64,000 nt of DNA from a bacterium (lineage in GTDB: Bacteria; SZUA-79; Acidulodesulfobacterales; Acidulodesulfobacteraceae). The notes below the pieces were generated by a model. That model was not told the origin of the DNA, did not search any database, and was given only the letters and a program-made list of their open reading frames with translations. This document shows positions 52,817-62,526 of the stretch, in pieces (within the stretch, counting starts at the first letter, position 1; each line of letters starts with the position of its first letter). The translations under genes and the position numbers were made by a program. The DNA is taken from the NCBI GenBank assembly GCA_021784835.1, contig JAJYHI010000081.1:27167-91166 (forward strand), read 5' to 3'.

Positions 52817-55800
52817 TTAATAAAATCTAAAGTGGAATACTATATTGCCGCCTACTTCGCTGTATATGTTGGAATTATTCGGCGCAAGCTCGTTATTTTC
52901 CCACTCTCCTATCGCGGAAATATGCCTGCTCAATTTATAAGTAAACATTAACGATTGGGAAGACTGAGACGATATTATATTATTATATGAAACGGAAAGT
53001 CTTTTGGTCAAAGTTTTAGTAACCGTTACCTGAGGAGCCGCGCTGTGCGTAATTACCGAATAAGACGGAGCGATCGACAGATTTTTAAATCCGAAATAAC
53101 TCGATATCGCGCCGGTAACGCTCTGCTCGACCCCTCCTCCTATTGCCGATACGGCTTCCGAGGCGGCGATTCCGCCTGCGGAACCGGCATACACGGAAGT
53201 CGAAGGCGCGCCTAAAGCCAGCATCGAAACAATGTCCAGCTCCGAAAGCGGCGGGGTCGAAGAAAGGTTTACGTTGAAATCGCTCAAAGAACCGTTTGCG
53301 TTCATTCTTATGATATACCTGTCCATATGGGTGGTTGCCGATACGTCGAAAGAAGGGGCTATTCTGTATCGGTTGTTAAAATCCAAATTGGCGTAGGACA
53401 AATCAAACATCGCTCCCCTGAAATATATTTCGCCTTTTTCAGCATTCGCGGTTCCGATTAAGACGGGGGCGTAAACCGTGCCTATAAGATTAAGGTTTGC
53501 GCTAAAGCTGGTATTTATTATATTATTTTGAATAGCTATGCCCCCGTCGGACGTTACTTCGATATTCAATCTTGGGTTAAACTCCCCCTTTTTAATTACC
53601 GGCTTAATGATATTATATTTTTTATAACTTAAAAGAAAAGACGAAAGGTTTATTCTTTTATCGTATGACGCCTTTTTAATATTTATATTTCCATATAAAA
53701 CGCCGTCGTTTGCTTCGCCGGAAAATCCTAATTCCCCGTCCATTTTTGCAAAAAAATAGTTGGATTTTCTATAAACGGCCGAATTAAAATCAGTCTTTAC
53801 GTTATAATAATACGGTTTAAAATTTTTAAGCCTTATTATGCCGTTTGCCGAAAAAATACCGTTAAGCAGCCTGAATTTTGCCTTATTGAGCGATATTACG
53901 TTATTATTAAAGGAGAGCCGCGCAAAAATTCTCGAAGCCTCGTATTCCGGGTTAGCGGACGGTTCTATGAGCCCTTTGTTTATATCGGCGAATCCGTACA
54001 AGCTCGGAGCTGACAACGGTCCGAAAACGACCGCCGAAGCAGTTACGAATCCGGACGAATTCATTATTTTATCAGAAAAGAGTCTAAGAACCCATAAGTC
54101 TGTCTTATCGTTTAATATTACGTCGTATCTGTCGTCTTTTATGCCGCCTTTAAGCTGGAAATAATTATCCGCTCCCCTTAGCTTTAAACCGCTTAAATTT
54201 AAAGCCCCTCCATTATAAGATATATCGATATCCTGGGTATTTTTCAGAAAAAAAGGACCGTGTTTTAAATACAGGCGGTTTAATTTTGAAAATATATAAG
54301 ATTTTTTAATATCTAAGATTTTGCCTCCGCCGTATATATATCCGGAAAATTTAAATAAAGTCTTGCGGTATTTAATGTCCGGCATATTTATATTTGCGGT
54401 GAAATTGTATGGATACCCCTTTTTAAGCAATATGTACGCTTTAGCTTTTAAGCCGTTTTTTAACGCCGATATATTTAAAGCAATGCCGCTTCGCAAAGAG
54501 CGGGCATAGACTGCGGCGTTTCCGAGCCAAAAATCGTTTATATAAATATTATCCGCGGAAACATTTCCCGAAACGTCCGGCAAATCGAACGAGCCGCCTA
54601 CATGCAGGTTAACGCCGGCCGCCCCTTTGACGCGGTATTTTTTTAATAATTTAAAATTTAAAGCGGATAAATCAATCCGGTTGGAAATCAACCGCAGATT
54701 ATAATTATTGCCTTCCCGGGAATTTCCGGAGCCGGAAGCTTTAAATTTAATATCGCCGTAAACTTTAAAAGGGGCGGAGCCGTAAAAGCCCTCGAAGCTT
54801 TTTATGGCCAATCCGCCGCCGGCTATAAGAAATTTAGCGTCTGCGTCCGAGATTTCCTGCCCGTAAACATCGGCTTTTTTTGAACTTGCGTCTATTTTTA
54901 AAACGGGGTCTTTAAGTTCGCCGCTAATCGTTCCGCTTGAGTCGAAAGACAGGGAAACCGCCGGCAAGGGCTTCTTGCAAATTAAATGTATATCTTTTGC
55001 GGTAAAATTTCCGTTTATATACTCTTTTTTTAAAATCTTATTTTCGAAAATTTCTCCGCCGAAAGTTGCGGTTCCTTTTTTACTTTTATCCGGCGAATTT
55101 CCCGATTTTTTTTCTTTTAAAAAAACTTTTTTAAATAAAACTTCGCCGTCCGGCATTATATTTACGGCGGCATTTCCTTCGAAAGTATCCGAATATCGGT
55201 TAATATTTAAAGAATTAAATATATTTTCGAAGCTATACGATAAGCCGCCGAATTTTCCGTTGATTCTGCCTTTTAAGTATCCGCTGGCGGAAGGTTCGAA
55301 ATAGCGGCTTTTGTATTCCTCGAACAGGCCGACTTCGGGCAGTTCTCTATATGTCGAACTAAACCCTATATTTAAATAAGATTTATCATAATTTATTTCT
55401 CCGGCGGCGGTTCCGTTTAATATTTTTGAAGTGATTTTCGTATTTTTCAATAAAACAGACTCGTCGTTTATTAGCGTTTCTCCGGAAATCAAAACGCTAT
55501 TCCTGTAATTAATGTAATATACCGTCGTTGCGCCCTTGCCGTTCCTGTATTTAAGCTGTTCCACCGGCCTCTTAAGCTCTATTTTTTCTATGTTTGAAAT
55601 ATAAAATTTTTTTCCGAAATGTAAAACGGTTTTTACGTTTCCACCCGCAATTGCTTTAAATTGGGGGATTTTTTCCGAATCATAGAAATCTATGAGCTTT
55701 CCGGCATCGATATTTTTTAGGACGGATTTAAATTTCCCCTCTCCGCTTTTAAAATTGACGGCGCCTTTAGATTTTAAATTTCCTCCGAACATATCCAGGC

Positions 55801-56851
55801 TGATATCGTTAAATTTTAAAATGCCGCTTTTTACTTTGCCTAAATCGAAATTGCCGCTGCATTGCACGGTTCCTTTCTCAATATCCCCCCCCGAAAAATT
55901 TAAACCGGCAAGGCGGATGAAGGCGGACGTCCTGATTTTTCCGTAAAAATCCCCTATAACGGACGCTTTGGCTTGCATTTTTCCCTTCAAGGAAGGCAGG
56001 GCGGTAAAATTTTCCGAAATATACGATAGCCGGCCAACTTTAATTTCGGTTGTATCGTTAATTTTATTTGCGATTGCGGAAATAGGGGAATTTTTGCGCA
56101 GGTCCAACACGCCGTTAGACATGGTTTTAAAACCTGAATTACCGAAGCTTACGTTGCGGTATCTCAGAAACCCGTTAAAATAATGAATTTTGAATGCTTT
56201 TGAGCTAAAGACGCGGGGAAGGTTAAATTTTTCGTATCTAAAAAATATATACGGCATTCCGTATTTAAAATATATGCCGTTGCCGTTATATAAAAACGGT
56301 ATAAGCCCGGGCTTTTTATAGAACGTGAAATTAAAATTTTTTAATTTTAATAAAATATTTTTGTCGGCGTCGTTAAAATTTAAATTTCCTCCCGTTATTT
56401 TTAACTTTTCTAAGTAAACCGATATAAAAGAGGAGGGATGCTTTCCGGCAAAATATGCTATAACCGAATTAATTTTTTTATAATTATTAATTTTATTATT
56501 TTTTACTAGAATATTTATGCTTGGATTTATAATATTTATGCCGTATATTATTATTTTTCTACGGATAAAATCGAAGGGGCCGAAAGAAATATTTATTTGG
56601 GTTATTTTTGCGGCGTCGTTAATGCTTAAGCCGTAAAGCCTTACCTGTGGAGAAAATATAGAAATTCTTATTTTTTTTATCGTTACCTTTTTTTGCAGAA
56701 TCCCGGATAGTTCTACCGACAAATATTTTTTTGCCTGCGAAGCAAAATAAGCCGACCCGATAAATAAAACGGCGCCTAAGGAAATTGCGGCGATAAGCAG
56801 TAAAAAAAATAATATATATGCCGTAAATCTTTTTTCATATTTTTTCATCAA
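52817..56851 (-). CDS. tamB: TamB-like AsmA-family envelope protein
   Basis: A 1344-residue protein with one N-terminal membrane anchor (about residues 11-33) and a very long series of beta-strands, the pattern of TamB/AsmA lipid-transport bridges. The C-terminal 300 residues form the conserved DUF490 domain (SPSLSELDIVSMLALGAPS-type stretch and final VGGNIVFHFRFY). TamB spans the periplasm with TamA. Its first codons overlap the response-regulator gene by 17 bases, linking the two. Confidence 0.88.
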   Translation of the reverse strand: MMKKYEKRFTAYILFFLLLIAAISLGAVLFIGSAYFASQAKKYLSVELSGILQKKVTIKKIRISIFSPQVRLYGLSINDAAKITQINISFGPFDFIRRKIIIYGINIINPSINILVKNNKINNYKKINSVIAYFAGKHPSSFISVYLEKLKITGGNLNFNDADKNILLKLKNFNFTFYKKPGLIPFLYNGNGIYFKYGMPYIFFRYEKFNLPRVFSSKAFKIHYFNGFLRYRNVSFGNSGFKTMSNGVLDLRKNSPISAIANKINDTTEIKVGRLSYISENFTALPSLKGKMQAKASVIGDFYGKIRTSAFIRLAGLNFSGGDIEKGTVQCSGNFDLGKVKSGILKFNDISLDMFGGNLKSKGAVNFKSGEGKFKSVLKNIDAGKLIDFYDSEKIPQFKAIAGGNVKTVLHFGKKFYISNIEKIELKRPVEQLKYRNGKGATTVYYINYRNSVLISGETLINDESVLLKNTKITSKILNGTAAGEINYDKSYLNIGFSSTYRELPEVGLFEEYKSRYFEPSASGYLKGRINGKFGGLSYSFENIFNSLNINRYSDTFEGNAAVNIMPDGEVLFKKVFLKEKKSGNSPDKSKKGTATFGGEIFENKILKKEYINGNFTAKDIHLICKKPLPAVSLSFDSSGTISGELKDPVLKIDASSKKADVYGQEISDADAKFLIAGGGLAIKSFEGFYGSAPFKVYGDIKFKASGSGNSREGNNYNLRLISNRIDLSALNFKLLKKYRVKGAAGVNLHVGGSFDLPDVSGNVSADNIYINDFWLGNAAVYARSLRSGIALNISALKNGLKAKAYILLKKGYPYNFTANINMPDIKYRKTLFKFSGYIYGGGKILDIKKSYIFSKLNRLYLKHGPFFLKNTQDIDISYNGGALNLSGLKLRGADNYFQLKGGIKDDRYDVILNDKTDLWVLRLFSDKIMNSSGFVTASAVVFGPLSAPSLYGFADINKGLIEPSANPEYEASRIFARLSFNNNVISLNKAKFRLLNGIFSANGIIRLKNFKPYYYNVKTDFNSAVYRKSNYFFAKMDGELGFSGEANDGVLYGNINIKKASYDKRINLSSFLLSYKKYNIIKPVIKKGEFNPRLNIEVTSDGGIAIQNNIINTSFSANLNLIGTVYAPVLIGTANAEKGEIYFRGAMFDLSYANLDFNNRYRIAPSFDVSATTHMDRYIIRMNANGSLSDFNVNLSSTPPLSELDIVSMLALGAPSTSVYAGSAGGIAASEAVSAIGGGVEQSVTGAISSYFGFKNLSIAPSYSVITHSAAPQVTVTKTLTKRLSVSYNNIISSQSSQSLMFTYKLSRHISAIGEWENNELAPNNSNIYSEVGGNIVFHFRFY

Positions 56852-57548
56852 TAAATTTATAGCCGACGCCCCTTATGGTTTCTATAAATTTAAGCGAATC
56901 GCCTACTTCGATGTTTGACCTTAATCTTCTTATGTGAACATCGACGGTTCTGGGTTCCACAAATGAATTGTTCCCCCATATATTATCTAAAAGTTTTTCC
57001 CGCGAAAAAACATCCCCCGCGTAAGTCATTAAGAAAATAAGAATTTTAAACTCTATGGGGCTTAGTTTTATCTCCGCGTCATTCACGGTTACGCTGTGCT
57101 TATTGATATTCGCGGTAATATTTCTGAACCTGTATTCGTCCGAGCCGACTGCCGGCTTGACTGTTTTAGCGGGAAGTATCCTTTTTAAAATGATGCGGAC
57201 GCGCGCTAAAAGTTCGTTTATGGAAAAAGGCTTAATTATATAATCTTCCGCGCCGGATTCAAAACCTAAAATTTTATCTACCTCTTCCTGTTTAGCGGAT
57301 AGAAATATAACCGGAATCTTCGATAGGTCGGCATTCTGTTTTATTCTTTTGCATACTTCGTAACCGTTGATATCGGGAAGCATTAAATCGAGAATTATAA
57401 TATCCGGCTTGACAACTTCGGCGACCTTAATGCCGTCGAAACCGTTGAAGGAAAATTCGACGTTATAACCTTCTTTCGCAAGATTATATTTTAAAAGTTC
57501 TACGAGGTCAGATTCGTCGTCGATAACAAGAATGTTTGCCTTGCTCAT
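56835..57548 (-). CDS. OmpR/PhoB-type response regulator
   Basis: A 237-residue two-domain regulator. The receiver domain has the acidic pair DDE (residues 10-12), phospho-acceptor D54 in ILDLMLPD and the lysine of FLSAKQEE. The C-terminal winged helix includes FKILIFLMTYAGDVFSREKLLDNIWG and VDVHIRRLRSNIE, as in PhoB. No histidine kinase gene is adjacent; instead the gene overlaps tamB and heads the envelope-cobalamin array. Confidence 0.92.
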   Translation of the reverse strand: MSKANILVIDDESDLVELLKYNLAKEGYNVEFSFNGFDGIKVAEVVKPDIIILDLMLPDINGYEVCKRIKQNADLSKIPVIFLSAKQEEVDKILGFESGAEDYIIKPFSINELLARVRIILKRILPAKTVKPAVGSDEYRFRNITANINKHSVTVNDAEIKLSPIEFKILIFLMTYAGDVFSREKLLDNIWGNNSFVEPRTVDVHIRRLRSNIEVGDSLKFIETIRGVGYKFIDEKI

Positions 57549-57588
57549 AAATTTTACCGCTTAAAATTACTTGCCGCATTAATATTAT

Positions 57589-57619
57589 ATAATACAACAT
57601 AAAAAAACAAAACTGTCAA
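57589..57619 (-). promoter_or_regulatory. Candidate promoter for the response regulator array
   Basis: On the - strand TTGACA (57619-57614) is followed by TGTATT after 17 bases or TATTAT after 19 bases. It lies about 45 bases before the regulator's ATG. Confidence 0.45.
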
Positions 57620-57718
57620 GAATATTAAGCGCGTTTGTCAGGCGCGTTTAAACGCCCCCATATATAATAATTTCATTTTTCTACTTTATAATCGTTATAA
57701 TATATAAAATTTTTTATA

Positions 57719-57746
57719 TTGAATTATTCCGTCAATAGTTTATAAT
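57719..57746 (+). promoter_or_regulatory. Promoter for the SQR-like gene
   Basis: TTGAAT (57719-57724), a 16-base spacer and TATAAT (57741-57746). It lies in the 305-base divergent spacer between the response regulator and the SQR-like gene, which otherwise is A/T-rich filler. Confidence 0.55.
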
Positions 57747-57752
57747 ATAAAA

Positions 57753-57768
57753 ATATGAATATTCATAT
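57753..57768. promoter_or_regulatory. Perfect 16-bp palindrome at the predicted start of the SQR-like transcript
   Basis: ATATGAAT directly followed by ATTCATAT, beginning seven bases after the -10 box. Sulfide-responsive ArsR-type repressors such as SqrR use ATTC/GAAT half-sites, so this may be such an operator; the A/T content makes chance possible. Confidence 0.45.
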
Positions 57769-57853
57769 AATATAATATTGCTAAAAATATAAATATTAAA
57801 ATTAATGATTTAATGATGAATTTATGATGAACTCATAAAAAGCGGAGGATTGT

Positions 57854-59017
57854 ATGAAAAAAGTCGTTGTTTTAGGGGGAGGTTTTGCCGGCGTAGAAGC
57901 CGCGATATGCTTAAAAAAATACGGTTTCGGCGTAACGTTGATTTCCGACAGGGATTTTATGTATATATATCCGGTTTCTATATGGATACCGACCGGCGGG
58001 ATTAATCCCGAAAGCGCGAGGCTGCCTCTCGGCAAATTAAGCGCCGTTCATAAATTTGATTTTATAACGGACGAAATAGTCAAAATAGATGGCGGGGCAA
58101 ATACTGTTTCCGGCAAAAAAAGCTCCTATAATTACGATTATTTAGTAATAGCGTTGGGCGCCGGAAAAGCCAACCCCGAAGGGGTCGAAAACACGCTTTC
58201 GATTTGCGGAACCCCCGCCGAATCCATTAAAATAAAGGAAAAAGTGGATTCATTGATTAAAAGCGGAAAAGGCTCAATATCGATAGGAATAGGAGGAAAT
58301 CCCAAAGACCCTTCGGCCATGAGAGGCGGTCCGGCTTTTGAACTTCTGTTTAATTTTGATTATTTATTAAGAAAAAAAGGGGTCAGGGACGATTTTGAAC
58401 TGAATATATTCTCCCCAATGGAAACTCCCGGCAAGAGATTAGGCGATAAAGCCTATAATATGCTAAACGAACTTTACGAAAACCTTAAAATCAAAAAATA
58501 TTTCGGAAAAAAAATTAAAAGGTTTGAAAACGGCGGGATAATATTCGAAGACGATTCTAAATTGGAAAGCGATTTAACTGTTTTCGTTCCCGCGGGAAGC
58601 ATGCATAAAATATTTTCAGTTTCCGGATTGCCTTTAACGGAAGCCGGATTCATAAAAACAGGGGACGATTTAGCGGTCGAAGGCGGTAACAATATGTACG
58701 CGATAGGCGATTCCGCCAACCTCGAAGGCCCCTCTTTCAAAGGAAAACAGGGCCACGTTGCCGAACTTATGGCAAGGACGGCCGCATACAACATAAATGA
58801 AAAAGAAAAGGGAACGCGAAATTACAAAGGCTATAAAGAGCACGTTCATATTTTATGCATTATGGATAACGGAAAAGGAGCGACATATATCCGAAGGGAT
58901 TCCAAAAGCGAAAAAATCATATATCTTCCCGTCGTAGGACACTGGTTAAAAAAGTTCTGGGGATGGTACTATAAAAATTCCAAATTGAACAACATTCCCA
59001 GAATCCCCGGTTTTTAA
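57854..59017 (+). CDS. Sulfide:quinone-reductase-like FAD oxidoreductase
   Basis: A 387-residue flavoprotein. VVVLGGGFAGVEAA (residues 4-17) binds FAD, YDYLVIALGAG closes the first Rossmann unit, and MYAIGDSANL (about residues 281-290) is the second FAD site. The overall pattern is SQR/flavocytochrome c sulfide dehydrogenase-like. Only three cysteines exist (C19, C118, C335). The usual middle catalytic cysteine region (about residue 155) reads NPKDPSAMRGG with none. It may oxidise sulfide by a variant mechanism or be another quinone-linked enzyme. There is a C-terminal amphipathic membrane-binding stretch (HWLKKFWGWYYK). Confidence 0.8.
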   Translation: MKKVVVLGGGFAGVEAAICLKKYGFGVTLISDRDFMYIYPVSIWIPTGGINPESARLPLGKLSAVHKFDFITDEIVKIDGGANTVSGKKSSYNYDYLVIALGAGKANPEGVENTLSICGTPAESIKIKEKVDSLIKSGKGSISIGIGGNPKDPSAMRGGPAFELLFNFDYLLRKKGVRDDFELNIFSPMETPGKRLGDKAYNMLNELYENLKIKKYFGKKIKRFENGGIIFEDDSKLESDLTVFVPAGSMHKIFSVSGLPLTEAGFIKTGDDLAVEGGNNMYAIGDSANLEGPSFKGKQGHVAELMARTAAYNINEKEKGTRNYKGYKEHVHILCIMDNGKGATYIRRDSKSEKIIYLPVVGHWLKKFWGWYYKNSKLNNIPRIPGF

Positions 59018-59044
59018 CGGTTGTTTTATATTCTGAACATACTT

Positions 59045-59097
59045 AAAGGCGGCGCATATAAAATTAATATAAAATTAATATAAAAGCGCCGCTTTTA
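59045..59097. terminator. Bidirectional terminator between convergent genes
   Basis: GCGGCGC (59049-59055) pairs with GCGCCGC (59086-59092), flanked by AAAG and CTTTT, with T-rich sequence on the + side. The 30-base loop is made of direct ATAAAATTAAT repeats. Confidence 0.65.
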
Positions 59098-59101
59098 ATT
59101 T

Positions 59102-60604
59102 TTATGCTCCGTACCGTTTATCCGTACGGCTTGTTTTTCCATATTTTGATGAGGCTTTGCGGGTTGCCGCTTCCGGCAAACGCCTTGGTCCGCCGTAAGA
59201 TATTTCCGATAAACCGGGTCTTGCCGGCTTTTGTCCGGCATGTTTCGGGCTGTCCGGCCTTACTTTCCTGTCGGAATCAAATCTGTTCTGCTCATAGGGC
59301 TTGCCGGAACCGGAACGAGACGGCCGGCCGCTGCTTTCCCCAAACCTCTTTCCGTCGTGACGGCTTTCTTTACGTAACGGTTCGGCCGGAAGATTGGCCG
59401 GAGGCACAAAACTGTTAAACGCGACTTTCGGAATCTCTAATTTTATCAGCCTCTCTATATCTTTAAGATACTTGAATTCTTCTTTATCGACAAGCGAAAT
59501 TGCGACGCCTATGTTGCCCGCGCGTCCGGTGCGTCCTATCCGGTGCACGTAATCTTTCGGCGCGTTGGGCAGTTCGAAATTTACGACATGGGGCAGATGA
59601 TTGATATTTAGCCCGCGGGCCGCAATATCCGTAGCTACCAGAACGGGCAGAGAGCCTTCCTTAAATTGCGCCAATGCTTTAGTGCGCGCCGGCTGGCTCT
59701 TGCCGCTGTGTATGGCGGCCGAAGGAATACCGTCGGAAATTAGCTTGTCGGTCAGCCTGTTGGCGCCGTGCTTGGTGCGGGTAAACACTAAAACCTGTTT
59801 CCATTTGTGATGCCTTATCAGATGCGACAACAGGTGGCTCTTAAGACGCTGAGGTATTAAATGAACGCTGTGTTCGACCAATTCGGACATAGTATTGCGG
59901 GGAGCGGCTTCTACTAAGCCCGGATTATGCATCAAGCCGTCGGAAAGAGTTTTTATTTCGTCGGATAACGTTGCCGAAAATAATAAATTTTGATGATGCT
60001 TAGGCAATAGCGCAAGAATCTTCTTTATGTCTAAAATGAAGCCCATATCAAGCATCCTATCGGCTTCGTCAAGCACGAATATTTCCACTCCCGACAAATC
60101 TACCGTTTTTTGTCCTACGTGGTCAAGCAGCCGTCCCGGCGTTGCGACCAATATATCGACGTTTCTTCGCAAAGCCTTAATCTGCGGAACGATGCTTATG
60201 CCGCCGAACACCGCGGTTGATTTTACAGACAGATATTTGCCGTACGTTCTTACCGATTCTTCTACCTGAGCGGCTAATTCGCGGGTCGGAGCCACGATTA
60301 AACAGCGGGGGCGACCCGGCTTAGGATTAACGGCGGCTCTTCCGGCAAGAAGCTGCAGAATCGGAAGAGTAAAAGCGGCTGTTTTTCCGGTTCCGGTCTG
60401 CGCTCCAGCCAGCAAATCGCGTCCGGACAATATTATGGGTATAGCTTTGGATTGAATCGGCGTCGGAACCGAATACCCGGAATCGGAAACAGCGCGCATT
60501 AAAGGTTCCGATAGTTCTAAACTATCAAAGGCAATTTTATCGGGACAACCGCCCTGCATAAATAAATCCTCTTCCGGAACGTAATTTTTTTTGTTTTTTA
60601 ACAT
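59102..60604 (-). CDS. DEAD-box ATP-dependent RNA helicase (RhlE-like)
   Basis: About 500 residues. [16 protein letters not shown] is Walker [14 protein letters not shown] the DEAD box, LLFSATLS motif III and [14 protein letters not shown] motif VI. The C-terminal about 100 residues are basic, Arg/Gly/Ser/Pro-rich and probably disordered, as in RhlE. I start at ATG 60604, which has GGAGG ten bases upstream; the frame is open to 60634. The 358 bases upstream hold no gene. Confidence 0.93.
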   Translation of the reverse strand: MLKNKKNYVPEEDLFMQGGCPDKIAFDSLELSEPLMRAVSDSGYSVPTPIQSKAIPIILSGRDLLAGAQTGTGKTAAFTLPILQLLAGRAAVNPKPGRPRCLIVAPTRELAAQVEESVRTYGKYLSVKSTAVFGGISIVPQIKALRRNVDILVATPGRLLDHVGQKTVDLSGVEIFVLDEADRMLDMGFILDIKKILALLPKHHQNLLFSATLSDEIKTLSDGLMHNPGLVEAAPRNTMSELVEHSVHLIPQRLKSHLLSHLIRHHKWKQVLVFTRTKHGANRLTDKLISDGIPSAAIHSGKSQPARTKALAQFKEGSLPVLVATDIAARGLNINHLPHVVNFELPNAPKDYVHRIGRTGRAGNIGVAISLVDKEEFKYLKDIERLIKLEIPKVAFNSFVPPANLPAEPLRKESRHDGKRFGESSGRPSRSGSGKPYEQNRFDSDRKVRPDSPKHAGQKPARPGLSEISYGGPRRLPEAATRKASSKYGKTSRTDKRYGA

Positions 60605-60992
60605 TTTGAACAAACCTCCATTTAAAATACACATTTAAAATTTTTACGCACATGAAAACTATGTCTAATTTTTGAGAGGTATTTTTGAAGGCTCGACAAA
60701 AACGAGTAATAAAAAGAAACGCTCATCGGGTCCGGAATATTGCCGTCGGCCGATTTGATTAGAAAAAGATTTAATATGCCCTGTCATTAATAATTAATGA
60801 TTTAATTTATTATACGCTTTTTTATTTTTATAAGCAACAATAATTAAGCGGACATAATTAAGCGGCGTTTAAAGCGTAAACGCATTTGCATAATTTTTTA
60901 CCGGCAATTCTATTAACGATATAGATATGCAGGCCGATAAGCCGGTAAATTAAATGCGGGGTTCGCAATATTCCTTCCAGTAATTAACGCGG

Positions 60993-61880
60993 TTAATCTT
61001 GTTCTATAAGAAGCACAAATTCGTCGCCGCCGAGACGCGCGACAAAATCGTTTTTACGGAGGGATTTCCTTAAGCGCCCGCCAATTATCTGAAGAACCTT
61101 GTCCCCGGCTTCGTGCCCGTAAGTATCGTTGACGGGTTTAAAGTTATCGAGGTCTAATATAGCTAACGCAAGTATATTATTATGGCGTTTCGACCTTGCC
61201 ACGGCTTTTTCCGTTTCTTTTTCCAAGAAACGGCGGTTAGGCAGCCCCGTTAAGGTATCGTATAAAGCCTGGCGTTCCAATTCTTCCGTTAAGCGGCGCC
61301 TTTCCGTGACGTCTATCATAGTCCAAATTATACGCGTTTCATAGTTTTCCGCCATAATTTTATTTCCCGAAATATCGGCATAAATAATATTGCCGTCGGA
61401 ACGCACATACGGAACGTCTTTCATTTCTCCGTACCCTTTAGCGAGTATTTCCTCTACGAGGTAACCTACCTTTCGGTAAGTTTTATCGTCTGGATACAGA
61501 TTGCGTACGTTGGCGCCGAAAAGGTCGCTTTCGTTCGCATAACCCATTATGTCTAAAAACGAACGGTTAACCTGAATATAAACGCGTTCGGGATAGCTTA
61601 TCAGCGCAACGCCCGCCGTAGTGTTTCTCAGCAAGGCATCTTTTAAGGCATTGGCCGACTTCTCCTGTCTAACTATATCTATTCTGTCCAGTCCGAAACC
61701 GATATCCCTGCTAATCTGTTCTAAAAGCTCTTTAAGTTGAGGGTCGAAAACGTTTTCTTCTGAATGGTTTATGGTAAATACCGCCCAAATTATATCAGAA
61801 TCGGTTAATTTACTCAATAAGATTAATCCCCGAAAATGCCAAAAATTACGAAAATTATGAATTGAGGAAAAAGAAAACAA
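60993..61880 (-). pseudogene. Truncated GAF-PAS-GGDEF diguanylate cyclase gene
   Basis: A 295-residue frame. Residues about 17-70 are the end of a GAF domain, 75-195 a PAS domain with PAC (VPYVRSDGNIIYADISGNKI, WTMIDVTERRRL), then a GGDEF domain beginning ALYDTLTGLPNRRFLEKE. The stop comes seven residues after the GGDEF motif (RLGGDEFVLLIEQD), so the second half of the cyclase fold is missing. The only upstream start is a TTG without a ribosome binding site, and the GAF domain lacks its first half. Both ends appear lost. Confidence 0.7.
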
Positions 61881-62070
61881 GATAATAATAGAATATATGG
61901 CTTACCACGACATTCTGACTGGGCTTTACAATAGGGCATCCTTTCTGGAAAGAATGAAAGCCTTAACGTCGAAATCCAAAAGGCATAATTTGCCCCTGTC
62001 TTTAATGGAACTCGACCTTGACGGATTCAAACTCATAAACGATACGTTCGGCCACGGCGAGGAAGCCTGA
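61861..62070 (+). pseudogene. GGDEF-domain fragment facing the other GGDEF remnant
   Basis: On the + strand the frame from 61861 reads as a GGDEF linker and first half: YMAYHDILTGLYNR then LMELDLDGFKLINDTFGHG, stopping at TGA 62068-62070 before the GGDEF motif. An ATG at 61897 would give 57 residues. The codons before it still look like the coiled linker normally preceding a GGDEF domain, so the upstream part of the gene has been removed. Confidence 0.65.
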
Positions 62071-62112
62071 AGATAACTTAACCGGGGAAAATAACCGTAA
62101 ATATTATAAGGA

Positions 62113-62526
62113 TTAATCGGCTTTTATGATATTTTGCGCGCGTTCAAGAACGAATTTTACGTTTTCTATGGCATTTAAAGCATCTTCTCTGCTATAACTT
62201 TCGGTAGGAATAAAATCTATATCCCCATAGAAAGACAGTTCTCTTTCTTTCCTTAAGTCTTTTGAAATTTGCGCAATTTTCGGGGCATCCGAAAGAGGTA
62301 TAGCGGGAAATCTATCTTTAAACTCAAGAAATAATGGCCCCACATCGTGGAATTTTGGCGGTTCGATGCCTACGCTTCTCAAAATTCCCTTAAGGCACAA
62401 TTCGACTATTTCCTGCGCCTCCCTTATAACGTCGGAATAGTCTTCTTTATTAAGAAGAAGCGTCAAGATATCAAATCTTGCGAGAGACTTTTGGAGATAA
62501 CTCGAAGCAAGACTCTTCGACGTCAT
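62113..62526 (-). CDS. HEPN-domain protein of an MNT/HEPN pair
   Basis: A 137-residue helical protein with the HEPN (PF05168-type) pattern: ARFDILTLLLNKEDYSDVIREAQEIVELCLKGILRSVGIEPPKFHDVG. The canonical Arg-x4-His ribonuclease motif is not evident; the late helix reads LRKERELSFYGD. Its ATG overlaps the end of the nucleotidyltransferase gene by four bases. Such pairs act as toxin-antitoxin or are uncharacterised accessory modules. Confidence 0.8.
   Translation of the reverse strand: MTSKSLASSYLQKSLARFDILTLLLNKEDYSDVIREAQEIVELCLKGILRSVGIEPPKFHDVGPLFLEFKDRFPAIPLSDAPKIAQISKDLRKERELSFYGDIDFIPTESYSREDALNAIENVKFVLERAQNIIKAD

Noticed and set aside
62068..62070. Selenocysteine read-through of the TGA ending the + strand GGDEF fragment
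   Set aside because: Sequence after the TGA does not continue the GGDEF fold and no SECIS-like hairpin is evident; truncation is simpler.
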